From Novipirellula caenicola (lineage in GTDB: Bacteria > Planctomycetota > Planctomycetia > Pirellulales > Pirellulaceae): a stretch of DNA of 64,000 nt. The position numbers and the translations under genes are program-made. Below are positions 19,401 through 28,211 of this stretch, piece by piece. The notes below the pieces were generated by a model. It saw nothing but the letters and a program-made list of their open reading frames with translations. It did no database searches and was not told where the DNA came from. The stretch lies in the NCBI RefSeq assembly GCF_039545035.1, contig NZ_BAABRO010000009.1, positions 244,325 to 308,324 of the forward strand, written 5' to 3'. Within the stretch, counting starts at the first letter, position 1. Each line of letters starts with the position of its first letter.

Positions 19401-19532
19401 GGAAAATGGAGCCAAGCTTGCGATGATGAACGTCAAGGCGAACCGGGGTCGCAAGCCACTTGTTTGCCAAGACAAACGGGCCTTCGGAAACAAACGGGCC
19501 TTCGGAAGGTGAGAACGCATGGATGTTTCCAT
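16401..19532 (-). CDS. PVC-type haem-binding beta-propeller/HEAT-repeat protein
   Basis: A 1043-residue exported protein. After an N-terminal signal (FALTFIIASLAPFSAA) comes a beta-propeller of the membrane-bound-dehydrogenase/sugar-dehydrogenase-like type (about 80-440: LFLSWDSRGRMWVVQYRQY, DTNGDGVYD, VYMADWYDSR). A helical HEAT-like region follows (about 460-850), then a C-terminal cytochrome domain with CGSCH near residue 921 and the TIGR02603-type ending with VLTDDGRVINGIIAEQT. Such proteins are specific to planctomycetes and verrucomicrobia and are thought to act in periplasmic redox chemistry on carbohydrates; this substrate is unknown. An 18-bp in-frame duplication gives KARLFPKARL in the signal n-region. 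METS and the internal MRSH are both possible starts. Confidence 0.85.
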   Translation of the reverse strand: METSMRSHLPKARLFPKARLSWQTSGLRPRFALTFIIASLAPFSAAQETDHAVIQAEINVAGNEQVAEIIRTRPGRGVMRDDSLPTPVDEALTTFDVLDGFKIEAVAAEPVVSQPLFLSWDSRGRMWVVQYRQYQFPAGLKIVRYDQHLRAVFDRVPEPPPHGTPGADKITVFEDTNGDGVYDTHKDVFDGLNIASAVQVGHGGIWVLNPPYLLFYPDADGDDVPDAEPEVHLSGFGLQDTHSVANSMMWGPDGWLYGCNGSTTVGDVSSAVTKGVRFQGQCVWRYHPDSKAFEIYAEGGGNNFSLDIDSKGRVFTGTNGGNTRGYYFPQGSYSEKNWGKHGPLTNPYAFGYFTAMKFEGDGRRFPQAFCIYEGGLFPKDFSKNIIAPNSLHNLVWRSKRIPDGSTYRTVDEPNLIETPDRWFRPVYAGVGPDGAVYMADWYDSRLSHVSPVDDWHKESGRVYRVVPEGKTASYQQGDLSRADNQTLIKLFSHENKWVRQRAVLELGWRADASVADALVKLVDDSASLEALWALNLLGKLDHALATRWLSHSDADIRRWVVRLLGDRHEDHNGLAAMAATETDVQVRSQLAATAKRLSPDVGLSIVSALLRHDDDANDRHMPLMNWWAIEAHADSWPAIESMFADESLWGTTMVKQTILKRLVQRYASAGGAADFEHCSQLIAMAPDDASRGELIQGIDLAFQGRAIPKLPESLDKALADYKASIGQSDLILSLRRGDAAAIDEAIKLLSSPLADLPLAIEVANVFGEVHHAAAAKSLLALATGSRTSEPALQRVAIASLRQYDTDSIAGVLLSSFGNRISAEHGLRAAACRTLASRPTWAKQLLTELTQWRVQREHIPYDVVQQLRSYDDPEIVKQVEAVFGPISATATPEQIEQTKRLREMLAAEPGDAEAGKSIFTKTCGSCHQLFGEGGKTGPPLDGYERGKIGFWVDSIVLPNLEIREGYQSYLVLTDDGRVINGIIAEQTPTTVTLRNADNQTTTIPREEIETLKALPTSLMPSDLLKEMSDTQIRDLYAYLSLGAK

Positions 19533-19874
19533 GTAGGCGGGAAAGGCGAGGTGGGCAGAGAGACGATCGTGGTCGGGGAGAGGCCTCTATCATAACTTCT
19601 GGCGGTCGCCGATGGGCAATCGGCATTGATACGTCGAATCAAGTGTCGCTGCGATTGATCACGCCAAGTTCATGAAGTTCGCCGGAAGCACCCTATTGAT
19701 CGCAGCGATTGCGATTGAATCGGGTAAGATGACGCTTAATCCCCGGTATTAAAACGGAAGCGGAGCTTCGTGGCGATGAACAGCGGTCGACGTCTAATTT
19801 TGTCTTCGACGATCCGTTTGCTGCCCAGCCAATGATGGCTTTACCATCCCCATAAACCAAAAGAGAAGAATGAG

Positions 19875-20384
19875 ATGACCTACCCACGAACTTTTTCGCA
19901 TATCGGCATCTCGGTGACCGATTTAGAGCAAGCGGTCGAATTCTATACGAAAACATTGGGGTGGTACGTCATCATGCCTCCCACCGAAATCGTCTCGGAT
20001 GATTCCGCGATCGGGGTGATGTGTGACGACGTGTTTGGCAAAGGCTGGGGGCGATTTCGAATTGCTCATTTGGCTACCGGTGATCGCGTCGGCATTGAAT
20101 TGTTCGAATTCGAGAATGCGGAAAAGCCTGAGAACAATTTTGAATATTGGAAAACAGGCGTGTTCCACTTTTGCGTCCAGGACCCTGACGTGGAGGGGCT
20201 GGCGAAGAAGATCGTGCAAAACGGCGGCAAGCAACGGATGCCGATTCGCGAGTATTATCCGGGCGAAAAGCCATACCGAATGGTTTACTGCGAAGACCCC
20301 TTTGGAAACTTGATCGAGATCTATTCGCACAGCTACGAGCTGACCTATTCGGCAGGCGCGTACCAAGACGATTCAGAAAGTTGA
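19875..20384 (+). CDS. VOC (glyoxalase/bleomycin-resistance fold) protein
   Basis: A 169-residue cytosolic protein with paired beta-alpha-beta-beta-beta modules. It opens with FSHIGISVTDLEQAVEFYTKTLGW and has GVFHFCVQDPDVEGLAKKI in the second half and FGNLIEIYSHS near the end. The His, His and Glu in these three segments are the expected metal ligands of glyoxalase I-like or lactoylglutathione-lyase-like enzymes. VOC proteins catalyse isomerisation, epimerisation or dioxygenation; the reaction here cannot be read off. It is a single gene, divergent from the haem protein and convergent with the PQQ-like protein downstream. Confidence 0.8.
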   Translation: MTYPRTFSHIGISVTDLEQAVEFYTKTLGWYVIMPPTEIVSDDSAIGVMCDDVFGKGWGRFRIAHLATGDRVGIELFEFENAEKPENNFEYWKTGVFHFCVQDPDVEGLAKKIVQNGGKQRMPIREYYPGEKPYRMVYCEDPFGNLIEIYSHSYELTYSAGAYQDDSES

Positions 20385-20471
20385 GCGGCAACGCCTTTTG
20401 AGTCCGCTTTGTGCTTTGTCCCAGCCAAAGCGTCGGGGGCCGTCGTGCGTGGACGCAAGACGCAAAGTTGC

Positions 20472-21821
20472 CTACTTGGCCAAGTCCACCGCGACGACTT
20501 CTTTGTCGTTGCGAGCGAACGCGGTTTGACCTGCGTACGCCGGGTGGCTCCACACGACCGGTCGACCGAAAGCTTCGCCGGTCGGCTCGAGCACATGAAA
20601 ACGTCCCAAGTCTTCGTAGCCATCCGGGGTCAGTTTGGCCATTTGCAGGTCGCCGGTTTCGCTGAAGATCAAATAGCGATCGGAATCGGCTAGGCGAGTC
20701 AGGAATGCGGTACCGTGCTTGATGAATCGCTTTTCGTCGGGCTTGGTTGCTTCGAAAGTCTCCCACAATCGCGAGCCATCTTTAGCATCCACGGCGATCA
20801 ACTGCCCCACGACACAATCGGTTCCGTAAACGACGCCGCCGGTAAAGATCGGTGTCGCGTTGGCGCTGTGCACCGCCTCTTTCGGTTCGCCTCGCCAAAG
20901 TTCTTTGGCGGCCGGACGGTCGTTTTCCAATTGAATCATCAGCGACTCGCTACGAATGCCGCTGGCGTACATCAAGTTGCCGTCGACCATCGGACGTGCG
21001 ATCGACATTTCAAACGAAGGCGTGATCGGGATGCTCCAGTATTGGCTACCGGTAGCCGGATTCAGGCTGGTCACCGCAGTGGGGTGATAGACGATCAATT
21101 GGCGTGCGCCGCCATGCTGGATGATCGACGGGGTGCAGTAGCCGGCACTATCATCGATTGCCTTCCATTTGACATCGCCGGTCAACTTATCAAACGCAAC
21201 GATGCTCTGCCCCTGGCCGCCGACCATCGTGTACAGCGTATCGCCATCGATCAATGGATGAGCCGCGAATCCCCAAATCGGAACCTCGGCGCCAAGGTCC
21301 TTTGGCAAGTTGCGCTTCCAAACGACTTCACCGTCGGCGACTCGCAACGCCCGCAGGTCGCCTTCGCTGCCCAGGATGTAGACGAGGTCACCGTCAACGG
21401 TGGGTGTGCATCGTGGGCCCGCAGGATACGAGATGCTGTAAGGACAATCGTAGGCGTGTTGCCACAGCGGTTTGCCGGTTTCGGCGTCCAGTGCGGTCAA
21501 CCGTTCTTGCCCCTTCAAATTGGCTCGCTTGCCAGCGTCATTGAACGCTTCGCCTGCAGTTTTCTTGTAGTCGAAAACGAACACACGACCGTCGGCGACC
21601 GCGGGTCCCGCATAGCCGCCCGCGATCGGGGTCCGCCACTTCACCGTCAATCCGCTGTCGGGCACCGCGTCAATGATTCCTGTTTCGCGATAGATTCCAT
21701 CTCGGGAAGGTCCCATCCAGCCTGGCCAATCGTCGGCCACCGCATGCGTCGACGAGATCCCTGCAAAACAGGCTGCGATCATCGAGAAAATCCGGAATCG
21801 ATCAAAATATCGCAAAAACAT
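20472..21821 (-). CDS. secreted PQQ-like beta-propeller protein
   Basis: A 449-residue exported protein with an N-terminal signal (FSMIAACFAGISSTHA) followed by WPGWMGPSRDGIY, the hallmark start of planctomycete PQQ-like propellers. Repeated blades have tryptophan-docking-like motifs (DAETGKPLWQHAYD, VADGEVVWKRNL, KLTGDVKWKAID, AKDGSRLWETFE). The fold is like BamB and quinoprotein dehydrogenases, but I see no clear dehydrogenase active site, so a scaffold or non-enzymatic role is equally likely. It lies convergent to the VOC gene, on the same strand as sthA 142 bp upstream. Confidence 0.8.
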   Translation of the reverse strand: MFLRYFDRFRIFSMIAACFAGISSTHAVADDWPGWMGPSRDGIYRETGIIDAVPDSGLTVKWRTPIAGGYAGPAVADGRVFVFDYKKTAGEAFNDAGKRANLKGQERLTALDAETGKPLWQHAYDCPYSISYPAGPRCTPTVDGDLVYILGSEGDLRALRVADGEVVWKRNLPKDLGAEVPIWGFAAHPLIDGDTLYTMVGGQGQSIVAFDKLTGDVKWKAIDDSAGYCTPSIIQHGGARQLIVYHPTAVTSLNPATGSQYWSIPITPSFEMSIARPMVDGNLMYASGIRSESLMIQLENDRPAAKELWRGEPKEAVHSANATPIFTGGVVYGTDCVVGQLIAVDAKDGSRLWETFEATKPDEKRFIKHGTAFLTRLADSDRYLIFSETGDLQMAKLTPDGYEDLGRFHVLEPTGEAFGRPVVWSHPAYAGQTAFARNDKEVVAVDLAK

Positions 21822-21963
21822 CGTGGTTTTGTCCCCAGAAACAGACAGTGAAGAAAGAGGCGATCCATTATAGGCCTGAGCAAAGCTTTAGATGGCGATC
21901 GAAGTAAACTGTCCGCCGCCGAAGACCGTGATCCGCTGGAAAAACGAACACGCGGCATGTTCC

Positions 21964-23367
21964 TTAGAACAAGCGGTTCATGCCGTTCAGCGCGGCGACG
22001 CGGTAGGCTTCGGCCATCGTCGGGTAGTTGAACGTCGTTTCGACGAAGTACTCGACCGTGTTATGGCCGGCGGGTTGATTCATGATCGCTTGACCGATGT
22101 GCACGATTTCCGATGCGTTGGCACCAAAACAATGCACGCCCAAGATCTCCAGTGTATCGCGATGAAACAGTAGCTTTAGCATGCCGGTCGTTTCACCGGT
22201 GATCTGAGCGCGGGCGAGCGAGCGGAACAGGCTGTGTCCGACTTCGTAAGGAACGCAGGCAGCGGTCAATTCACGCTCGGTCTTGCCCACCGAACTGATC
22301 TCGGGGCTGGTGTAGATCCCGGTGGGAATGTCGTTGACCCGCAGATTGCCGTCTTTGCGGCCGAGCATGTGCATCGCGGCGGCGCGGCCTTGCGTGTACG
22401 CGGCGCTGGCCAGCGATGGGTAGCCGATCACATCGCCGACGGCGTAAATATGAGGCACCACGGTTTGGAATTGTTCGTCGACGATCAACTGGCCGCGATT
22501 GTTCGCTTCGATGGGAATGTTTTCGAGCCCCAGGTCATCGGTATTTCCGGTTCGTCCATTAGCCCACAGGAAGGCGTCGGTTTTGATCTGTTTGCCGCTT
22601 TGCAGATGCAAGATCACTCCGTCGTCGGTCGGTTCGACACGCTCCATCGTTTCATTGTGGCGGATGATTACGCCTTGGTCGCGAAGGTGATACGAGAGCG
22701 CGTCAATGATCTCGTCGTCAAGGAACTCGAGCAGTTTTTCGCGAGTGTTGATCAAATTGACTTTGATCCCCAGGTTGCGAAACATCGAAGCGTATTCGGT
22801 TCCGATCACGCCCGCCCCGTAGACGCAGAACGTGGTCGGTTTGTGAGACATGTCGAGGATGGTGTCGCTGTCGTAGATGCGAGGATGCGTGAAATCGACA
22901 TCACTGGGACGAAACGGACGCGACCCGGTGGCGATCACAAAGTGTTTGGCGCGAATCGGTTTGTCGCCATCGATCGAAATCGTCTGCGAATCAATAAAAC
23001 GAGCGGTGCCTTGGAATACGGGGACTCCGTTACGTTCGTAAAACGATTGCCGCATCGTGACTTGCTTGCCGATAATCGTCTGGGTGCCACGTTTAAGCTG
23101 CTGGAGCGAGGGGCTAAAATGGACGCCCAGCTCTTGAAAGGTGGGGTTGCGGAGCGTTTTCATTGTCGAGGTGATGGCGTACCGCAGTGCCTTGCTTGGA
23201 ATCGTTCCCCAATGGGTGCATCCGCCCCCGATTTGGGTGTATCGTTCGGCGACGGCGACTCGCATCCCGCCTTTGACGGCCTGCATCGCGGCCCCCTCGC
23301 CACCAGGGCCTGAGCCGATTACGAATAGGTCGTAGTCAAATTTTGCGTTTTCAGTCGTGGCGTTCAT
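21964..23367 (-). CDS. sthA: soluble pyridine nucleotide transhydrogenase
   Basis: A 467-residue flavoprotein of the pyridine nucleotide-disulfide oxidoreductase family. It opens with the FAD Rossmann motif [15 protein letters not shown]. It then has [16 protein letters not shown], the SthA signature in which the second redox Cys of lipoamide dehydrogenases is replaced (C-T-H-W-G-T). A central NAD(P) motif ([14 protein letters not shown]) and the C-terminal dimer domain ([18 protein letters not shown]) complete the enzyme. It balances NADPH and NADH in the cytoplasm. Length matches the family. It stands alone and is divergent from the nitrilase-like gene. Confidence 0.93.
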   Translation of the reverse strand: MNATTENAKFDYDLFVIGSGPGGEGAAMQAVKGGMRVAVAERYTQIGGGCTHWGTIPSKALRYAITSTMKTLRNPTFQELGVHFSPSLQQLKRGTQTIIGKQVTMRQSFYERNGVPVFQGTARFIDSQTISIDGDKPIRAKHFVIATGSRPFRPSDVDFTHPRIYDSDTILDMSHKPTTFCVYGAGVIGTEYASMFRNLGIKVNLINTREKLLEFLDDEIIDALSYHLRDQGVIIRHNETMERVEPTDDGVILHLQSGKQIKTDAFLWANGRTGNTDDLGLENIPIEANNRGQLIVDEQFQTVVPHIYAVGDVIGYPSLASAAYTQGRAAAMHMLGRKDGNLRVNDIPTGIYTSPEISSVGKTERELTAACVPYEVGHSLFRSLARAQITGETTGMLKLLFHRDTLEILGVHCFGANASEIVHIGQAIMNQPAGHNTVEYFVETTFNYPTMAEAYRVAALNGMNRLF

Positions 23368-23526
23368 CTAGGGATCGTCTTTTCAAGAGAGCGTTCGAGT
23401 TCGCGTCAACGCACAAAGTTTGGACGTTGAAGAAGAGAGTTGTCAATGCAACGGTCTACGAGGGGCACCGCTGCTGCGATACGCTAACGGTTTCCTCACC
23501 TTCTTTTCATCTACGAGTGTTTCGCG

Positions 23527-24414
23527 ATGCTAATCGCATGCGTCCAATCGGATGTCACCTTTGCCAACGTCGCCGAAAATCGCAAACGGATTGCCGAGCA
23601 CATTCATGCTGCGGGCAAAATGCAAGCGAAATTGGTTGTCATGCCCGAGTGCATGTTGTGCGGCTATGCGTATCAGAGCCGGCAAGATGCGTGGCAGCAT
23701 GCCGTGTCGATTGACGACGAGGTGTTTATCGACATCGCCAACTTGGCGGCGACCTATGATTTGCATCTGACGTTTGGATTTTTGGAAAAAAGCGGCGATC
23801 AATTGTTCAACGCGGCCGCCTTGGTCGGCCCGAGCGGGGTGGTCGGACGCTATCGCAAAGTCCATTTGCCTGCCTTGGGAGTCGATCGCTATGTCGACCG
23901 CGGCGACATTCCTTATCAACCGCTACAGGCCGGAGACGCACGCGTGGGCATGGCGATTTGCTATGACAGCTCGTTTCCCGAACCGATGCGGGTGCTCGCG
24001 TTGGGCGGAGCGGACATCATTGCGTTGGGGACGAATTGGCCGGTAACGGCGTACCGAACCGCCGAAATTGTTCCTCCGGCACGTAGCATGGAGAATCATT
24101 TGTTCTTCGTCGCCGCCAACCGGGTCGGCAGCGAAGGAGGCTTTAAATTTTGCGGATTGAGTTCGATTTGCGGCCCCGACGGAGTCATTTTGGCCCAGAG
24201 CGAAACGGATCAGCCCGAGATCTTGTATGCCGACGTCAATTTGGCCGAGGCTCGCAACAAGCGGATCGAGCGAACGCCGGGAGCCCATGTGATCGACCGT
24301 TTCGAAGATCGCTGTCCCGATTTCTATCAGGCAGTCACCGCGGAAAAGCCCACGTCGGTGACCGGCAAATCCGGCAATCACGGGCCAGACGGACCCCCTG
24401 CCCAGTCGGGTTAG
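23527..24414 (+). CDS. carbon-nitrogen hydrolase (nitrilase superfamily)
   Basis: A 295-residue cytosolic enzyme with the full catalytic triad: Glu41 in MPECMLCGY, Lys111 in RYRKVHLPALG and Cys145 in AICYDSSFPE. The length and order fit the nitrilase superfamily, whose members hydrolyse amides or nitriles (amidases, carbamoylputrescine amidase, omega-amidase). It resembles the aliphatic amidase and carbamoylase-like branch, but the substrate is not clear. The last ~25 residues are a polar Gly/Pro tail. It is an isolated gene, with 159 bp to the divergent sthA and a 231-bp gap to the following TolC-like gene. Confidence 0.88.
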   Translation: MLIACVQSDVTFANVAENRKRIAEHIHAAGKMQAKLVVMPECMLCGYAYQSRQDAWQHAVSIDDEVFIDIANLAATYDLHLTFGFLEKSGDQLFNAAALVGPSGVVGRYRKVHLPALGVDRYVDRGDIPYQPLQAGDARVGMAICYDSSFPEPMRVLALGGADIIALGTNWPVTAYRTAEIVPPARSMENHLFFVAANRVGSEGGFKFCGLSSICGPDGVILAQSETDQPEILYADVNLAEARNKRIERTPGAHVIDRFEDRCPDFYQAVTAEKPTSVTGKSGNHGPDGPPAQSG

Positions 24415-24645
24415 ACAGGTTGTAGCGATGTTCGAGCCGGTGGGGGGGCGGGTCGTGCTAATTTCGGGGCAACGAATCGAGATTTGCCAATCGATCCGCC
24501 GAAGTGGAGTGGTAGCCAACCGAGGTGTCAGTCGTGTTCGCAATGAATACCGACGCATCTCGACGCGTGTGGGACGTGCACAGGGCCAGAATAGCCCCGC
24601 GTCGCGATTTTCTCACGCGAGCCTCACCTCCCCACCCTGTAGCCG

Positions 24646-27084
24646 ATGGATTGGCAGATGACTAAAAAATCGCACAACCGCACCGAAACCATTTCCCGAA
24701 ACGCATCTGCATCGCGATCGACCCGTTGGCGCCGTGTTCTGCTTGGGGTGCTGATTGCTACGACCGGAGGCGGTAACCTCGCTCCTGTTTTCGCAGGCAA
24801 CCCTGGCTCGCCGTTTTTTACTGCCAGCCGGATTCACGGAACGGTCCAAAAGACGACGTTTGCCGACGAAACCGAAAACCGAGGCCCCTATTCGAGCCAA
24901 CCCGAATCGGTCCAGGCGTTTGCTGCATCCGCGGCCATGGGTGGCAACTCGGTAGTGGATTCGCGGCCAGTCGTCTATCTGTCGCTTGCCGAAGCGCGAG
25001 CTCGAGTGATCGATTCCAATCCCGAACTGGATAGCTTGTCCAATGCGCTAGCCGCAGTCGCAGAGGATGTGACGATTGCGGACGCCTTTTTCGACGGGGT
25101 CGTCGGCGTCGATATCGAAGGTGGAAAACTGGACCGGCAACTCAGTAACTCGGTTGCGACCTTTGGTCTTCCCACTCGCGATTTGCAAACCGACTATCTT
25201 CGTTCGCTTACCGGAAACATGTTGTCCTATAGCAAGCGAACTCGCACCGGGGGTGAGTTCTTGTTGGGGTACGACAGCGGTTACAACTTCTTGTCGCCCG
25301 TCGGGTCGGACGTCTTGGTCAACCCAGCCTGGGACGCGGACTTGAATTTCCGCTTCAGCCAACAACTGGCTCAGGGGCGTCGACGTGTCATCAACGAATC
25401 CCCGATCCAATTGGCTCGCTACGCCTACATGTCACTCAGTGCGGAACTGCGTGCTGAAATCAACACGGCGTTCCGCGATGTCGAGGTCGCTTATTGGCAG
25501 TACGCGGGGTTGTACGCCGAGTATCAAGTCGCACAGGAATCGACCGCGCGGTTCAAAGACCTGGTCGAAAGCGAACGAGCACGGCTGGAACAACGCGAAT
25601 CCACGATTGTCGATGTGGCTCAGGCAGACGAACTGTATCAAACCGCTCGCTTGACCGAGATCGAACTGCGACGGAGTGCTGATTTGGCCGCAGTCGAACT
25701 GTTGCGTCTGATGGGCGATTACCGCGGTCGTACGATCCGATTGGTGCCCACCGACCAGCCGCAAATGGATCTTTCGTTGCACTTCGATGAAGGCATGGTC
25801 CAGTCGGGATTCCGGCCCGAGGTGGAAGCACAGCGGACGCTGGTGCGAGCGGCGAGGTTGCAGATTTTGCAAGCTCGTGACTTGTTGCGACCCGATATTC
25901 GCGCCAATTTCGGTTACACCCAAAACGGATTGGAAAACAATCTGGATGACGCCCTCGAAACCGCGTTTGACGGTAATTATCAAGATTGGTTTGTTGGATT
26001 CGAGTTCCGGCAATCCGTGGGCCAGCGGGCTGCCTACGCACGAGCTCGTCAAGCATGTCGCCAACTCGCGGCACAACAATCACAGCTCGATGCAATTCGC
26101 CGCGATATCTATGCCGAAGTCAATGCGGCCGCCGTCGATATCGAGTTGCTGCATGAATCGCTGCAGATCGCCGAAGCTCGTGTCGCTGCGGCGACCGCTC
26201 AGAGCGACGGACGCCGCCAGTTGTACGACACGAACAAGGCGACCATCGACTTGTTGCTTCGCAATGACCAAACGCTGGTCGATGCCCAACGAGCTTCGAT
26301 CCAAGCGATCTACGCTTACCAACAAGCCCAAGCCGAATGGCGTTTCGCCACCGGCACGATCGACCGATCGGCACTGGGATTGGAAACCACGCTGGACGCA
26401 TCGCTGCAATCGTTCGAAATGATTCCTTCGACGGCCAGCGAAGCCGAGGACGTGGGGTCGGAGTTGCCATCGCCGCCGCGGCCCGCTGACGTTGAGCCAG
26501 CCAAATCAGAGCCAGCCAAACCGAAGCCAGTTCAATCGGCGCCAGCCTCGTCGAAGCCGACCGAGGCGGCCCCTGCAGGTGACGTCGATGCGGTACCGAC
26601 ACAGCAAGCACCGCCTGCACCACCTGCGGCGAAACCCAAGTCGGATGATCAAGCGGCGGTTTCATCCGCGCCGTTTGCACCGGTGGTGTCGCAGCCGTAT
26701 CGCCCAAGTTGGATCGCCGATCCAGCGGGGACCGGCCCCATCGAAAGCTACCCGCAAGTGGTCGTCGGCAAGCCTCCGGTAAAAATCAGCTCGGACGAGT
26801 CGCCGTCGGCTCCGCTGCAGCAAGCGGCTGCGTCGCCGCAGTTGATGTTACCGGAGCAAGTCAACGGATGGGACGAAATGTTTTCCGCGGATCCGATCGG
26901 ATCGGCCGCCGTGGGACGAGCCACCGATGACCCGGTTGGATTCCCAGAGGTGGTGGTCGCCAAGCGTGACGGTTCACCATCCGATGCCCAGAGCGAAGCC
27001 GCGGCACGGCAGGCAGAGATCGAGGCGGAGGCAGCCGAGCTGCTTCCCGAGGTTCATGTCTCGCCGCTCAAGTTCCACCAATAA
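24646..27084 (+). CDS. TolC-family protein with long Pro/Ala-rich C-terminal extension
   Basis: An 812-residue exported protein. The N-terminal signal region (WRRVLLGVLIATTGGGNLAPVFA) is followed by OMF-type helical repeats from about 100 to 600 (VYLSLAEARARVIDSNPEL, LDFRFSQQLAQGRR-like strand regions, ETAFDGNYQDWFVGFEFRQSVGQRAAY). The final ~200 residues are low-complexity Pro/Ala/Ser/Glu sequence (EPAKSEPAKPKPVQS, PAPPAAKPK) that is absent from ordinary TolC proteins. It probably forms an outer-membrane efflux or secretion channel. No pump or adaptor gene is adjacent, so its partner must be elsewhere. A second ATG four codons in (24658) is an alternative start. Confidence 0.8.
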   Translation: MDWQMTKKSHNRTETISRNASASRSTRWRRVLLGVLIATTGGGNLAPVFAGNPGSPFFTASRIHGTVQKTTFADETENRGPYSSQPESVQAFAASAAMGGNSVVDSRPVVYLSLAEARARVIDSNPELDSLSNALAAVAEDVTIADAFFDGVVGVDIEGGKLDRQLSNSVATFGLPTRDLQTDYLRSLTGNMLSYSKRTRTGGEFLLGYDSGYNFLSPVGSDVLVNPAWDADLNFRFSQQLAQGRRRVINESPIQLARYAYMSLSAELRAEINTAFRDVEVAYWQYAGLYAEYQVAQESTARFKDLVESERARLEQRESTIVDVAQADELYQTARLTEIELRRSADLAAVELLRLMGDYRGRTIRLVPTDQPQMDLSLHFDEGMVQSGFRPEVEAQRTLVRAARLQILQARDLLRPDIRANFGYTQNGLENNLDDALETAFDGNYQDWFVGFEFRQSVGQRAAYARARQACRQLAAQQSQLDAIRRDIYAEVNAAAVDIELLHESLQIAEARVAAATAQSDGRRQLYDTNKATIDLLLRNDQTLVDAQRASIQAIYAYQQAQAEWRFATGTIDRSALGLETTLDASLQSFEMIPSTASEAEDVGSELPSPPRPADVEPAKSEPAKPKPVQSAPASSKPTEAAPAGDVDAVPTQQAPPAPPAAKPKSDDQAAVSSAPFAPVVSQPYRPSWIADPAGTGPIESYPQVVVGKPPVKISSDESPSAPLQQAAASPQLMLPEQVNGWDEMFSADPIGSAAVGRATDDPVGFPEVVVAKRDGSPSDAQSEAAARQAEIEAEAAELLPEVHVSPLKFHQ

Positions 27085-27108
27085 TTCGGCAAAGTTACTT
27101 CGGCGGCA

Positions 27109-28173
27109 TCAAGTCGGCAGTGTTGGCAGCGGAGCAGCCGCAGGGGGCGTCGGGATCCACAGGTCTTCGACCTGTTGACCGCCCGCGTCAAAGCGGACCA
27201 ACAGATAGACGCCGCCAATCAATCCCCATGCGAACGCGAACGCGGTCGCCATGGGGATGAGTGAAATGATTTGCAACACAAACACGCGAGTCATGGCGGG
27301 AGCTGCGGCCCCGTCCAACACGACCATCGCGATCTCTGCAGCGGCCCCGGCGACTCCGCCAATCAAAAGCAGCACGATCCAAAGCAGGGCCAGCGAAACG
27401 AGCCCGTAGAGGATCACGTGAACAGGGCGGCGGTACAGGTACTCGTACCCGCGACTGAGTGCATCCAGCGCATCGGGATCTCGTTCGTTTGCGATCGCAG
27501 CCCAAGCAAACGCGATTGCGACGAGCCCACCAAACGCCAAGATGCCGCAGGGGATCGCCAACAGTGTGATCAATACTGCGAGGGGAAACTGAATGATTCC
27601 CCACTCCGGTAACCATGCGGCGATCCAACCGAGTGCCCAAAGCATCCCCGCCAATGCGGCAACGCACAACAGCGGTACGATTCCCGCAATCCAAGCGGCA
27701 ACGAATCGTGACAGCAGCGATTTGCCCATGGTACCGAATCGAATCATCGGACGCCCCGCGGTCAACAAGCCTCCTTGGCGGACAAATACCAACGAGGCAA
27801 ACGACCACGCAAACAGTGTCCAGAGCAGCCCGCCGACGGCGCGAAGCCCGTTGCTGCCACGATGCCATCCGCTGGCCCACAATGCTTCGTTCACCCACGC
27901 CGACGGCCACGAAGGTTGCAATGACGTTGCGGTGGACTCGCTCGGGGCTGCGACTTCGCCAACAATCACGTGGTACACAGGGGACCAAATCGCAAGCGTC
28001 AGCAGTGCCATCAAGATCATCGTGGGCGAACCTGCCATTCGCAGCGTTCGCAACAATCGCAGCCATGGGAAAATGTCGATCCATTCTCTCACTCGCGCAA
28101 GCACACCGGTTTCCAGTTCATGCCCGGCGTGCACTTCGTGCTGGTTCGATTCCGTGTCTTGCAAGTGACTCAT
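27109..28173 (-). CDS. polytopic membrane protein of unknown function
   Basis: A 354-residue protein with about six or seven hydrophobic segments (starting about residues 52, 113, 160, 190, 252 and 300), separated by short loops. The segment GYEYLYRRPVHVILYGLVS and the early FPWLRLLRTLRMAG recall planctomycete conserved membrane proteins, but I do not recognise a defined family. The C-terminus is Pro-rich and probably cytosolic. It is the third gene of a minus-strand set, 38 bp after the Ycf48/CBM9-like gene, and converges with the TolC-like gene 24 bp away. Function unknown. Confidence 0.65.
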   Translation of the reverse strand: MSHLQDTESNQHEVHAGHELETGVLARVREWIDIFPWLRLLRTLRMAGSPTMILMALLTLAIWSPVYHVIVGEVAAPSESTATSLQPSWPSAWVNEALWASGWHRGSNGLRAVGGLLWTLFAWSFASLVFVRQGGLLTAGRPMIRFGTMGKSLLSRFVAAWIAGIVPLLCVAALAGMLWALGWIAAWLPEWGIIQFPLAVLITLLAIPCGILAFGGLVAIAFAWAAIANERDPDALDALSRGYEYLYRRPVHVILYGLVSLALLWIVLLLIGGVAGAAAEIAMVVLDGAAAPAMTRVFVLQIISLIPMATAFAFAWGLIGGVYLLVRFDAGGQQVEDLWIPTPPAAAPLPTLPT

Positions 28174-28211
28174 CGCGTTAGTGATTCAGCGTTTCTTTGG
28201 AATAGCACAGA

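Noticed and set aside
20715..21851. 378-codon ORF opposite the PQQ-like propeller gene
   Set aside because: Shadow composition (Arg/Gly/His-rich) without domains, whereas the minus-strand frame has blades and a signal peptide.
22234..23313. 359-codon ORF antisense to sthA
   Set aside because: Opposite-strand shadow of a well conserved gene; no independent motif.
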